A stretch of 8,315 bases of DNA from positions 1 through 8,315 of the forward strand of contig MSXM01000064.1 of assembly GCA_002083565.1 (NCBI GenBank), given 5' to 3'. This DNA comes from Nitrospira sp. ST-bin4. Lineage in GTDB: Bacteria > Nitrospirota > Nitrospiria > Nitrospirales > Nitrospiraceae. Within the stretch, counting starts at the first letter, position 1. Each line of letters begins with the position of its first letter. The notes under the pieces were generated by a model. The model saw nothing but the letters and a program-made list of their open reading frames with translations, did no database searches and was not told where the DNA came from. A program made the position numbers and the translations under genes. Below, in pieces: positions 1 through 6,295 of this stretch.

Positions 1-47
1 GCTGCGGCCTTGCTGGACGGCCATTTTGAGCATCCTGAATGACACGT
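1..47 (-). repeat. Probable dispersed intergenic repeat fragment, cut by window edge
   Basis: Read on the minus strand, this edge contains a segment (CATTCAGGATGCTC, then AAAATGGCCGTCCAGC, then AAGGCCGCAGC) that resembles an intergenic repeat I remember from Nitrospira genomes. The identification is from memory. Only one copy, cut off at base 1, is present here, so the window alone does not prove repetition. The inner boundary is approximate. It lies downstream of the minus-strand zinc-ribbon gene, where such elements commonly sit. Confidence 0.4.
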
Positions 48-138
48 TGGTTTTATCTCAAGCTTCGATGCCTATGATGACCACAGGGGTTAAAACGAGT
101 TTTTCCGCAACCTGCTGGATCGCGGAGACAGCTTCCGT
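48..138. other. Non-coding tail after the zinc-ribbon gene
   Basis: I recognise no gene here. On the minus strand the frame of the upstream gene continues after its TAA stop for 26 codons before a TGA at 58-60, with a protein-like hydrophobic end (see findings). A short inverted repeat, AAAAC-GA-GTTTT, lies at 92-103. Its two-base loop is too tight for a convincing terminator. Confidence 0.4.
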
Positions 139-945
139 TTACCTGGTGGCGATCACCAGCGTGCCGTTCTCGATCCGGACCGATTCGATCTGAGGCGGGA
201 GCTGAAACGTCTCCCGATTCTGGGACGACTCGAACAGTTGCTGGGCGACGCGATCGAGCGTCGACGAGGGAATAGGCAACGAGCCCAATTTTCCTGCAGT
301 CGGTTTCAATCGAATGAAACCGTCGCGAGTTTCAATCATCCCGTCAAGTTGCAGAGAAATCTCTTTCCCATAGAGTACGAACACCGCATACGCCTTCAGT
401 TGGTTGCCCGTCAGATTCATCCGCACGTCCTTCAACGCAGACTGAACCTCCTGGACCTCCGCCTCATGGCCGGCAGGCACAGGAATGCCGGCCTGCCGCG
501 CTTGGTGTGTGGATGCAATCGCCAGATTATCCCGCATCCATTGATTCAACTCGGCTTCGTTGAGCGTGGTGGAGTGTGAGTGCCCCGCCTGCACGGCGAC
601 CTGAAGCTGTGCCATCTTTTCTGCGACCCGATCGGCTGCGTGCGGATCGGCTTGAATCGGCAGCGGCGGGGCCTGACGAAGAATCAGCAGCAAGACCCCG
701 GCAGTCATCGTCAATGAAATCCACGGCAGAAGGCGAAGCAGACGAGACCAGAGGCCCGGTGTCGCCGGCTGCACCGCAGCCGCTGCAGCCGGAGCCGGCG
801 CTTTTTCAGTCGCCTGAGCAGACGGCTTGAACTTCGAGAAGATCACTCCACATCGCCGGCACTCCGACCCCTCTGCCTGCTCGAAACTGCACTTGGGGCA
901 CGTGAACGCCGCACGACCTTGTGATGCCGATGATTGCAGTCGCAT
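139..945 (-). CDS. Zinc-ribbon, single-TM protein with a periplasmic C-terminal domain, function unknown
   Basis: I cannot name this 268-aa protein. From ATG 943-945 it starts with a four-cysteine zinc ribbon (CPKC at 16-19, CRRC at 29-32), then an Ala/Pro-rich linker (about 43-64), one hydrophobic helix (about 72-90) and a C-terminal domain of roughly 175 residues. By the positive-inside rule (RLLRLLP before the helix) the ribbon should be cytoplasmic and the large domain periplasmic. That domain has an 'LNEAELNQWM' segment, then alternating beta-type stretches ('YGKEISLQLDG', 'IRLKPTAGKLGSLPIP') and ends 'IENGTLVIATR'. This is loosely reminiscent of YpmS- or LmeA-like lipid-binding folds, but that is only an impression. 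The start is uncertain. A GTG at 1030-1032 would add 29 residues in frame. Neither start has a clear Shine-Dalgarno. I prefer the ATG because it places the ribbon near the N-terminus. It is transcribed away from the BACON-domain gene, so it is probably its own unit. Confidence 0.75.
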   Translation of the reverse strand: MRLQSSASQGRAAFTCPKCSFEQAEGSECRRCGVIFSKFKPSAQATEKAPAPAAAAAVQPATPGLWSRLLRLLPWISLTMTAGVLLLILRQAPPLPIQADPHAADRVAEKMAQLQVAVQAGHSHSTTLNEAELNQWMRDNLAIASTHQARQAGIPVPAGHEAEVQEVQSALKDVRMNLTGNQLKAYAVFVLYGKEISLQLDGMIETRDGFIRLKPTAGKLGSLPIPSSTLDRVAQQLFESSQNRETFQLPPQIESVRIENGTLVIATR

Positions 946-1099
946 AGCGCAACTGTAGTCCAGGGGAGCATGGCGCGCAAAGAATTCCTGGAAATAGTCG
1001 CATGCAGGCGATCGTCCTTCAGAAGGCAACACTTGGCCATCGCAGGCTATCAGCTACACAGCCTATCGTCCTGTCCGCTGTATGGTTCTTCACACGAGT

Positions 1100-1114
1100 A
1101 GCAGAAATTCTGCT
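1100..1114. promoter_or_regulatory. Perfect 15-bp palindrome, candidate operator
   Basis: The sequence reads AGCAGAA-A-TTCTGCT: two perfect 7-bp arms around one central base. It sits between two divergent genes, where a dimeric regulator could control either. The one-base centre makes it better as a DNA operator than as an RNA hairpin. No regulator is identified, and there is no second copy beside it. Confidence 0.35.
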
Positions 1115-1253
1115 CTGCGCCTTGCGTTATCGGTGTAGGTGTTTTCTTTCCTCCACAGGCACAAGCATTGCTCAACAACATGAAGGACGCAGGAATCCAT
1201 GCCCAGCATGCACTCGCCAAATTTCCGAGTACAGCCATCGGCACTGGAAACGT

Positions 1254-1260
1254 AGAGAGG
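1254..1260 (+). promoter_or_regulatory. Ribosome binding site that favours GTG 1267 for the BACON-repeat gene
   Basis: AGAGAGG lies 6 bases before GTG 1267. It is an imperfect but purine-rich Shine-Dalgarno match. The competing ATG at 1327 is preceded by a pyrimidine-rich stretch with no such site, and the far-upstream TTG 1168 also lacks one. This is why the GTG was chosen. Confidence 0.45.
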
Positions 1261-1266
1261 CTGCAC

Positions 1267-2589
1267 GTGACCTTGGACAGACGCTTTTACACATCCGAAT
1301 CCAGAGCCCGACTTTTTTCTCATGCCATGAAATGTTTAGTCACATTAACCATCACGGCAACCGTCATGTTTCTTCCGCCACAGTCTCAGGCGTTGGCCCT
1401 CACGACCAGTCCATCCTCACTCAGCTTTTCCGGAATTCAGGGAGGAGTCACTCCACCGGCACAAGCCATCACATTCTGGAAGGGCAACGATCGGACTAGA
1501 ACCTGGACTGCGACTTCAGGATCCGCCTGGATGACGGTATCCCCGTCGTCCGGAACGATTTCAACGGAGCGCGACCAACTTACGGCGAGCGTCGATTTGA
1601 CCGGACTTTCAGCTGGAAATCACTCGACCAACATCGTCATTGCAATCACTGGGCTGAAAGGCCACAGAAATCTGACCTTGATTCCAGTCACTCTTACCAT
1701 CACAGGCACCACGTCAGCGACTCCAAGTATTTCGCTTACTCCCACAGCACTGAGCTTTTCAGGAATTGCGGGCGGAATCGCCCCTGCAGCACAGTCGATG
1801 AGTCTTAGAAATCCGACCGGAGGAACGTTGTCGTGGAGCATGAGCAGCAATGCCGCTTGGCTGAGCCTTGCACCGGCTTCCGGCACGACGACGACAGAAT
1901 CAGACTCGATTTCCGCCGGTGTCAACCTGACCGGACTCGCGGCCGGCACGTATACGGCGGCCATCACTATTTCTGCTACGGGAGCAACCAATACCCCGCA
2001 GGTCATTCCCGTTTCCCTCACGGTCAGTCCTGCTCCCACTGCTAGTCCGGTCATCGGGCTCAGTGTCAGCAATATGACATTCACGGGAACTGCAGGAGGG
2101 TCCAATCCGGCAACCCAATCCCTCACAATCTCGAATACTGGAACGGGGACATTATCTTGGACAGTTGGAGACAACGCCGCCTGGCTCACACTTTCTCCGA
2201 CATCAGGCACCAACGCCGGCACCGTCTCGGCAAGCGCCAGCCTCAGCGGCCTTGCAGCCGGCACCTACAGCGGCACCATTACGGTTTCCGCCACCGGGGC
2301 GACAAGCAAGACCATACAGGTCACACTGACCGTCAGCTCAACAACCTCGACAAACGGATCAGCCACCTTGAGTTGGACGGCCAATACCGAGAGCGACCTT
2401 GCTGGTTATAAAGTTTATAGGGGGACTCAGTCAGGTGTCTACGGCACATCGATTGCGGTGGGCAATGTCACGACCTATCAATTCACGAATCTGGCGCCTA
2501 ATACGACCTATTTCTTTTCCATCACAGCCCTTGATACGGCCGGCAATGAGAGCGTACCGTCCTCGGAGGTCAGCAAGAGCGTCTACTAG
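1267..2589 (+). CDS. Exported protein with three BACON-like repeats and a fibronectin type III domain
   Basis: This is a 440-aa predicted exported protein, probably periplasmic or on the cell surface. After a basic N-terminal stretch, a hydrophobic signal segment (LVTLTITATVMFLPP) ends at 'QSQALA', a likely signal peptidase I site. Three tandem Ig-like repeats of about 95-105 residues follow, encoded near 1396-1710, 1729-2034 and 2053-2340. Each carries the pattern 'LSFSG..GG..P..Q', 'W....AW(L/M)..SP.SGT', 'L(S/T)GL(A/S)AG' and 'IPVTLT', typical of BACON/BACON_2-type domains. The last about 75 residues (from 2356) form a fibronectin type III module ('LSWTAN.ESDLAGYKVYRG', 'YFFSITALDTAGNES'). 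These domains usually mediate adhesion or carbohydrate and protein contacts. No catalytic domain is present, so binding or scaffolding is inferred. The start could instead be ATG 1327 (420 aa), which begins right at the signal segment. It is monocistronic and convergent with the FadL-type gene. Confidence 0.85.
   Translation: MTLDRRFYTSESRARLFSHAMKCLVTLTITATVMFLPPQSQALALTTSPSSLSFSGIQGGVTPPAQAITFWKGNDRTRTWTATSGSAWMTVSPSSGTISTERDQLTASVDLTGLSAGNHSTNIVIAITGLKGHRNLTLIPVTLTITGTTSATPSISLTPTALSFSGIAGGIAPAAQSMSLRNPTGGTLSWSMSSNAAWLSLAPASGTTTTESDSISAGVNLTGLAAGTYTAAITISATGATNTPQVIPVSLTVSPAPTASPVIGLSVSNMTFTGTAGGSNPATQSLTISNTGTGTLSWTVGDNAAWLTLSPTSGTNAGTVSASASLSGLAAGTYSGTITVSATGATSKTIQVTLTVSSTTSTNGSATLSWTANTESDLAGYKVYRGTQSGVYGTSIAVGNVTTYQFTNLAPNTTYFFSITALDTAGNESVPSSEVSKSVY
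1396..2340 (+). repeat. Three tandem BACON-like domain repeats within the exported protein
   Basis: The three units are recognisably homologous at protein level and share DNA stretches too, for example AGCTTTTC.GGAATT near 1422 and 1752. Repeats 2 and 3 are most alike ('NAAWL', 'GLAAGTY', 'ISATGAT/VSATGAT'). Repeat 1 is more diverged ('WKGNDRTRTW', 'GLSAGNHST'). This suggests duplication, with units 2 and 3 more recently related. Confidence 0.75.
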
Positions 2590-2647
2590 CAACCGTGCCC
2601 TCACGAAACACTTCAACAGCAAGCGGATGCGCCGCATGGCCGGTTGC
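2589..2647. terminator. Long inverted repeat in the convergent gap, possible two-way terminator
   Basis: GCAACCG-T-GCC at 2589-2599 pairs with GGC-CGGTTGC at 2638-2647, giving ten base pairs with one bulged base around a 38-base loop. The loop contains a further small dyad (ATGCG-C-CGCAT). It fills the 62-bp space between two convergent stop codons, the place for a shared terminator. There is no T-tract on either side, so intrinsic termination is not well supported. Confidence 0.3.
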
Positions 2648-2651
2648 AGGT

Positions 2652-4103
2652 TTAGAAATTGACACGCAGATTGATCGAACCGACGTGGTAGGTTGTTTGA
2701 TACCTTCCGTTGACGACTCCCGGGATGGCGACCGGATTCGCATTGCCGCTCACGTTCCGCGGCTCGTACAGATTAACCTGGTACGCCAGATCCACCCCGA
2801 TCGCGCTCGGCCAGAACGCCGGACCCTGTTCCATGCTGCATGGGAACAATCCAAGAAACCGTCCATTGCCCTTGCACAACAACCCCAGCCCTCCCGAAAT
2901 GGCCTGCATATCGGAATCGGGAACCGTCGGCGAGAAGGATCGGTCTGGAATCGGCGTTTGAGAATGCCAGTAGCCTCCGCGCACCGCCACCTCCCAATCG
3001 GGCAGCACCGTCGGTTGCAGCCATTTGTACTCCGTCCCGATCATGATCGTATAGGTGCTCCGCCAGTTCTGTGGATTGGAAATCGTGGCACCCGTCGACA
3101 AATGCACGTCAAGATTGCGCACCGACCTCCATCCCGTATAGTCGACGTCGAGTTCCAATTTCCATTCCCGCGCTGAATCCCGGATCGGCCATACGGCAAT
3201 ACCCCCCGTAAAGATCTGCGGCAGTACCAGCGTAGTCGACGCATCTGACACACGCACTCCGTTCGCGAGAAACTGGCCATCCAAATGAAGGGTCGCCTGG
3301 CTGCGATACACCAGACCTACGTTGATCAGCGGCCGACCGGCTCCGTTCCGCAACGGGGTATAGAGCGCGCTCACGTTGAATCCGGCTGCCGTATCGCTCC
3401 CGTTGATCTCCACGGGTGTTCCGGGCGGGGGCAAGCCCGGCCCGCCAGACGAATTGAATCTGGTCACTACCTGTCCTTCACCCAAAAAACTCGCGAACGT
3501 ATAGATATCCGCGCCGAGCCCAACCGACAATTGGTCATTCAGCTTATACGCAAGAGTCGGTTTGATATCGATCAGGGGCAGCGCTTGGTACGTCACCGCC
3601 GTAGCGAAGGGACTGTTATTCGGATATCCGTACAGGACTCCGAACGGCGAGACCAGGCCGATCCCCACAGAGACATTTTCCAGTGCAGCCACCCCGGTTT
3701 GTTTCAGATTCGCCGTAAGATAAAAATTGCTCGGAGGCGGATACGCCACGACCCCTCCAAAATCCCCACGAGCTGTCGCTCCGGACGGACTCGTGTAGTC
3801 GGTTCCCCCGCCGATCAACAACGTTCCGGCGCTGCTTTGAATGCCTCTCAACTGAGTCATTCCGGCAGGATTGAAATAGACGGCCGAAGGATCGTCCGCC
3901 TGAGCCGTGAAGGCGCCGCTTTGGCCGGTCGCGGACGCGCTCTGATCGAATATCCGAAACGCGCCGGCGAAGACGAGGGCGGGGCTAACTACGATCAGCA
4001 ACAGAGCGCCAGCCCCTGCCAATCTCAGCCGATTCCTCAACCGGGCATATCCAGGTCCGCTCAACCGTCTAGCCTTGTCGGTGCCTATCGTCCACCGGTG
4101 CAT
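2652..4103 (-). CDS. FadL/OmpP1/TodX-family outer-membrane transporter
   Basis: This 483-aa precursor belongs to the FadL family of 14-strand barrels, which move hydrophobic molecules (long-chain fatty acids, hydrocarbons, aromatics) across the outer membrane. A signal peptide with an arginine-rich N-region and a hydrophobic core ends at 'VFA', with cleavage expected after residue 46. The mature N-terminus has the family hallmark: 'SASATGQSGAFTAQADDPSA' followed by 'VYFNPAGMTQL' (NPAG at 78-81), the region that forms the hatch in FadL. The rest is rich in alternating beta-strand patterns, and the chain ends in 'NLRVNF' with the terminal Phe typical of barrel proteins. The length is slightly above E. 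coli FadL, partly because of the long leader. The start has a strong AGGAGG eight bases upstream. Two cysteines (410 and 422) flank a glycine-rich loop. The true substrate cannot be read from sequence. It diverges from the AAR-like gene. Confidence 0.9.
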   Translation of the reverse strand: MHRWTIGTDKARRLSGPGYARLRNRLRLAGAGALLLIVVSPALVFAGAFRIFDQSASATGQSGAFTAQADDPSAVYFNPAGMTQLRGIQSSAGTLLIGGGTDYTSPSGATARGDFGGVVAYPPPSNFYLTANLKQTGVAALENVSVGIGLVSPFGVLYGYPNNSPFATAVTYQALPLIDIKPTLAYKLNDQLSVGLGADIYTFASFLGEGQVVTRFNSSGGPGLPPPGTPVEINGSDTAAGFNVSALYTPLRNGAGRPLINVGLVYRSQATLHLDGQFLANGVRVSDASTTLVLPQIFTGGIAVWPIRDSAREWKLELDVDYTGWRSVRNLDVHLSTGATISNPQNWRSTYTIMIGTEYKWLQPTVLPDWEVAVRGGYWHSQTPIPDRSFSPTVPDSDMQAISGGLGLLCKGNGRFLGLFPCSMEQGPAFWPSAIGVDLAYQVNLYEPRNVSGNANPVAIPGVVNGRYQTTYHVGSINLRVNF

Positions 4104-4111
4104 TCGTCATG

Positions 4112-4117
4112 CCTCCT
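4112..4117 (-). promoter_or_regulatory. Strong ribosome binding site of the FadL-type gene
   Basis: On the minus strand this reads AGGAGG, 8 bases before ATG 4103-4101. It fixes the start of the porin precursor and agrees with the long basic N-region of its signal peptide. A second ATG (4110-4108) is closer to the site but is out of frame. Confidence 0.8.
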
Positions 4118-4362
4118 TTCAAGATCGCTCCGACCAACTAATAAGCGCGAAATACGGTTTCGACCTGCCCCATCGGGAATCCCGCACATCCATGGGTTTC
4201 CAGCGGCTTCTTAACAATCTGCAACCTATAGATAGCAACAAGGCGCTGATCCGGCTATCAATTTGAGAAAGTGCGCACGCCGAGCCGGCAGAGTCTTCGG
4301 CCGGTACCATTCAGCCCTATATCCAGTCCGTATGGCTTTACTCGATACATCCTTTCGTTTCG

Positions 4363-4391
4363 TTGACAATCCATGTGTCCCATAACATAGT
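4363..4391 (+). promoter_or_regulatory. Sigma70-type promoter for the AAR-like/kinase operon
   Basis: A perfect -35 box TTGACA (4363-4368) is followed after exactly 17 bases by CATAGT (4386-4391), a 4-of-6 match to TATAAT. Transcription would start near 4398, leaving a leader of about 138 bases before ATG 4536. This is the best promoter-like signal in the window. Confidence 0.6.
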
Positions 4392-4480
4392 AAGGCCTGT
4401 TCTCCATGTTTCGCACAGACCAGAGCGCACGGCAGCGGTTGGTTTACACGAATCGCGATTCCTAATCAGTTGACCTCGGC

Positions 4481-4512
4481 ATGTCTCACGGCATGGCGAG
4501 TACATGAGACAT
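4481..4512. promoter_or_regulatory. Perfect 8-bp inverted repeat just upstream of the ribosome binding site
   Basis: ATGTCTCA (4481-4488) and TGAGACAT (4505-4512) are exact reverse complements separated by 16 bases. The element lies downstream of the predicted promoter and ends 12 bases before AGGAGG. It could be a dimer-binding operator with half-sites about 24 bp apart, or a leader-RNA hairpin that affects translation. Two CATG motifs inside the loop region could allow alternative pairing. Confidence 0.45.
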
Positions 4513-4524
4513 TCTGTCTTAATC

Positions 4525-4530
4525 AGGAGG
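4525..4530 (+). promoter_or_regulatory. Ribosome binding site that decides the start of the AAR-like gene
   Basis: AGGAGG lies 5 bases before ATG 4536. The reading frame is open upstream to a TTG at 4470, but the strong site and the start of recognisable domain sequence both favour ATG 4536. Confidence 0.85.
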
Positions 4531-4535
4531 GAGCG

Positions 4536-6287
4536 ATGACGAGCACGGTAACAAGCCGACTTGCGATAAGTCTGCCCGTAGTTGTCGATTTCCAAGGCAC
4601 ATTGGCACGCGGAGTAACTCAGGATCTGGATCTTCGTTCGATTTCGTTCTGGAGCGATTGCCAACCGACCCTCGGCACCTCAGTCTCCGTGCTATTCCAT
4701 TTTGGCCGCAACATCGCCTATCTGCCGTTGACCGGCCAGGTCGTAGCCGTCACCCAGGATCCGGGCGAGACGGCCTCCCGGTTTCGCACCGATCTCAGCC
4801 TCTCGTCTTTGGGCGATGCGGAAGAACGTATCCTTGAGTCGGCCTTTCAAGAGTTGGAGACCTACCTCCGCAGCCTCGACGAATCAGGAGAGTACGGCCG
4901 CGCAGCAGCTCGCGAACAACTCATTACGAGCAACCCGCGGTCTATTCTCTCGGTGTTCGTGACGGATAATCCGTATCGCCTTCCATACCGATTGCCGGTC
5001 GGCACATCCACTCAGCCTGACACGATAGCTCAGCAGATCGGTTCGATGGCCATGTCACAGTCGCACGCGAAACGGAAGACAGAATCCGATCCGGCGACCC
5101 AGCTTTCAGAGACACCTCCGGTCCATCTTTTTTCCTGGAGAATGGCCTGGCAGAGCTTCGGTCTACTGGCGCAAGTCCTTCGCGATTTAGCCGTCAGATA
5201 TTTGCCCAGCCGTCTGGCCCGCCTCCTCGTTACCCCCATCGGATTCGCGTTTATCGGCCATCCACGCACGTTGAACGATGTCCCGCGAAAATTTCCGTTT
5301 GCCCGTCTTCTGCCTTCTCGCGTGGTGGAGCGGTGGTTTCGATACCAATGGCCGTTTGTCGCCTCGTACATCACGGGCCTGACGCTATCAAACGGAACGC
5401 CGATAACCGGCGCCATGCTGATCTCTCCGCTGACGACAGAACAGATGATCCGTAATCCCCGGCTTGCCCGGCAACGTGTATTGGAGACCGTTCAATTGGC
5501 CGAACAGATGGGAGCGAAGATCGCCGGACTAGGCGCCTTTACATCGATCGTCACGCGAGACGGACGGGATCTCGAAGGAAAGGTCCGCCTCGGATTGACG
5601 ACAGGAAATCCCCATTCTGCAGCGATTGCCGTTCAGAACGTCCTCCATGCGGCGGCGCTGACCAGTCTCAGTTTGCCGCATGCCACGGCGGCGATCGTGG
5701 GGGGAGCGGGCTCGGTCGGCTCCGCCTGCGCGAAAATGCTTGCCCGACTGGTCCAACATCTGCTGATCATCGACATCAAGAAAGATGCGCTTCAGACGTT
5801 GCTAGCAGAACTGGCAGATCAGTCTGCAGCGGTGGAAGGGATGTCGAAGCTCGATCGGGTATCAGAGGCCGATATCGTCATTGCCGCAACCAATAACCCG
5901 CACATTCTGTTGACCGCGAAACACTTGAAACCGGGCGCGATTGTCATCGATGCCGCCCAACCCAAGAATGTGGCGGAAGAGATCCCTCTCCAGCGACCCG
6001 ATGTCGTCGTCATCGAATCTGCTGTGGTGCAAACCCCCGATATCGATGTGAACTTTCCCCTGGATCTGGCTCCGGGGGAAGCCCTGGGATGCTTGTCCGA
6101 AACCATGATCCTGACGGCCATGGGATGGGAGGGACATTACTCTCTCGGGAAAGCCGACCCATCGCATGCTGCTCAGGTCATCGCTGCCGGTCGCGCGCTT
6201 GGTTTCCGCCTCGCGCCGTTTCGGAATTCCACCGGCTATGTCACAGACGAACACCTGCTCCGGATCGCGCACGCACGCATGACGTAA
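4536..6287 (+). CDS. PilZ-like domain fused to a long-chain acyl-ACP reductase-like (AAR) enzyme
   Basis: This 583-aa, probably cytosolic protein has two parts. Residues about 5-110 look like a PilZ domain, the c-di-GMP receptor fold ('LPVVVDFQG', 'TQDLDLRSISFWSD', 'GTSVSVLFHFG', 'PLTGQVVAV'), but the RxxxR ligand motif is not evident and the D/NxSxxG motif is degenerate. A linker (about 115-230) ends in an amphipathic stretch. From 'GFAFIGHP' (236-243) to the end it resembles cyanobacterial AAR (COG5322-type), which reduces acyl-ACP or acyl-CoA to fatty aldehyde with NADPH. Matching elements are 'GLGAFTSI' (331-338), 'TTGNPHSA' (355-362), a Rossmann motif G-A-G-S-V-G (390-395), 'VIDAAQPKN', and 'GCLSETMIL' with Cys519 aligned to the AAR acyl-thioester cysteine. 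AAR is about 340 residues, so the N-terminal half is an addition. The kinase gene follows after 8 bases. The AAR-like half is well supported. Substrate and product are inferred. Confidence 0.8.
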   Translation: MTSTVTSRLAISLPVVVDFQGTLARGVTQDLDLRSISFWSDCQPTLGTSVSVLFHFGRNIAYLPLTGQVVAVTQDPGETASRFRTDLSLSSLGDAEERILESAFQELETYLRSLDESGEYGRAAAREQLITSNPRSILSVFVTDNPYRLPYRLPVGTSTQPDTIAQQIGSMAMSQSHAKRKTESDPATQLSETPPVHLFSWRMAWQSFGLLAQVLRDLAVRYLPSRLARLLVTPIGFAFIGHPRTLNDVPRKFPFARLLPSRVVERWFRYQWPFVASYITGLTLSNGTPITGAMLISPLTTEQMIRNPRLARQRVLETVQLAEQMGAKIAGLGAFTSIVTRDGRDLEGKVRLGLTTGNPHSAAIAVQNVLHAAALTSLSLPHATAAIVGGAGSVGSACAKMLARLVQHLLIIDIKKDALQTLLAELADQSAAVEGMSKLDRVSEADIVIAATNNPHILLTAKHLKPGAIVIDAAQPKNVAEEIPLQRPDVVVIESAVVQTPDIDVNFPLDLAPGEALGCLSETMILTAMGWEGHYSLGKADPSHAAQVIAAGRALGFRLAPFRNSTGYVTDEHLLRIAHARMT

Positions 6288-6295
6288 GACACCCG

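Larger units (their letters stand above)
946..1266. other. Divergent intergenic region between the zinc-ribbon and BACON-repeat genes
   Basis: About 320 bases separate the two divergent genes, less if the zinc-ribbon protein starts at GTG 1032. It holds a perfect odd palindrome at 1100-1114 and the ribosome binding site of the BACON gene near its right end. The frame of the BACON gene stays open leftward to a TTG at 1168, but that part does not look like a protein domain. I found no sigma70 promoter good enough to call in either direction. Confidence 0.5.
4104..4535. other. 432-bp divergent control region between the porin and AAR-like genes
   Basis: There is no convincing gene here. It holds the porin ribosome binding site, a small GC-rich hairpin (CCGGC 4285-4289 with GCCGG 4300-4304), a good plus-strand promoter, a perfect inverted repeat and the ribosome binding site of the AAR-like gene. 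On the minus strand a weak TTGATA (4264-4259) is followed 18 bases later by TGCTAT, a poor candidate promoter for the porin gene. The plus-strand leader would be about 140 bases, long enough for regulation in the mRNA. Confidence 0.55.

Noticed and set aside
1168..1266. Upstream extension of the BACON-repeat gene to TTG 1168
   Set aside because: It would put about 50 hydrophilic residues ahead of the signal segment, and there is no Shine-Dalgarno before the TTG. GTG 1267 has one.
1620..2264. Minus-strand open frame of 214 codons opposite the BACON repeats
   Set aside because: It mirrors the repeated DNA of the real gene. Its Val/Pro-rich periodic translation is what the complement of Thr/Gly/Ala-rich repeats gives.
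2595..3176. Plus-strand open frame of 193 codons opposite the end of the FadL-type gene
   Set aside because: It has arginine- and proline-rich low-quality protein composition, is antisense to conserved barrel sequence, and has no start signal.
3285..4214. Long plus-strand open frame of 309 codons opposite the FadL-type gene
   Set aside because: It lies antisense to a clearly recognisable porin. The translation is Arg/Ser/Pro/His-rich with no domain, signal peptide or ribosome binding site. It is a codon-bias shadow.
4284..4305. GC-rich hairpin considered as a terminator
   Set aside because: It has only five base pairs and no T-tract, and it sits between divergent genes where no transcript should end.
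4119..4310. Possible small minus-strand gene upstream of the porin
   Set aside because: The 63-codon frame has no ribosome binding site or recognisable motif and covers the porin leader and its ribosome binding site.
4338..4664. Minus-strand open frame of 108 codons across the promoter and start of the AAR-like gene
   Set aside because: It overlaps the strong promoter, the ribosome binding site and the N-terminus of the real gene, and it has no recognisable domain.
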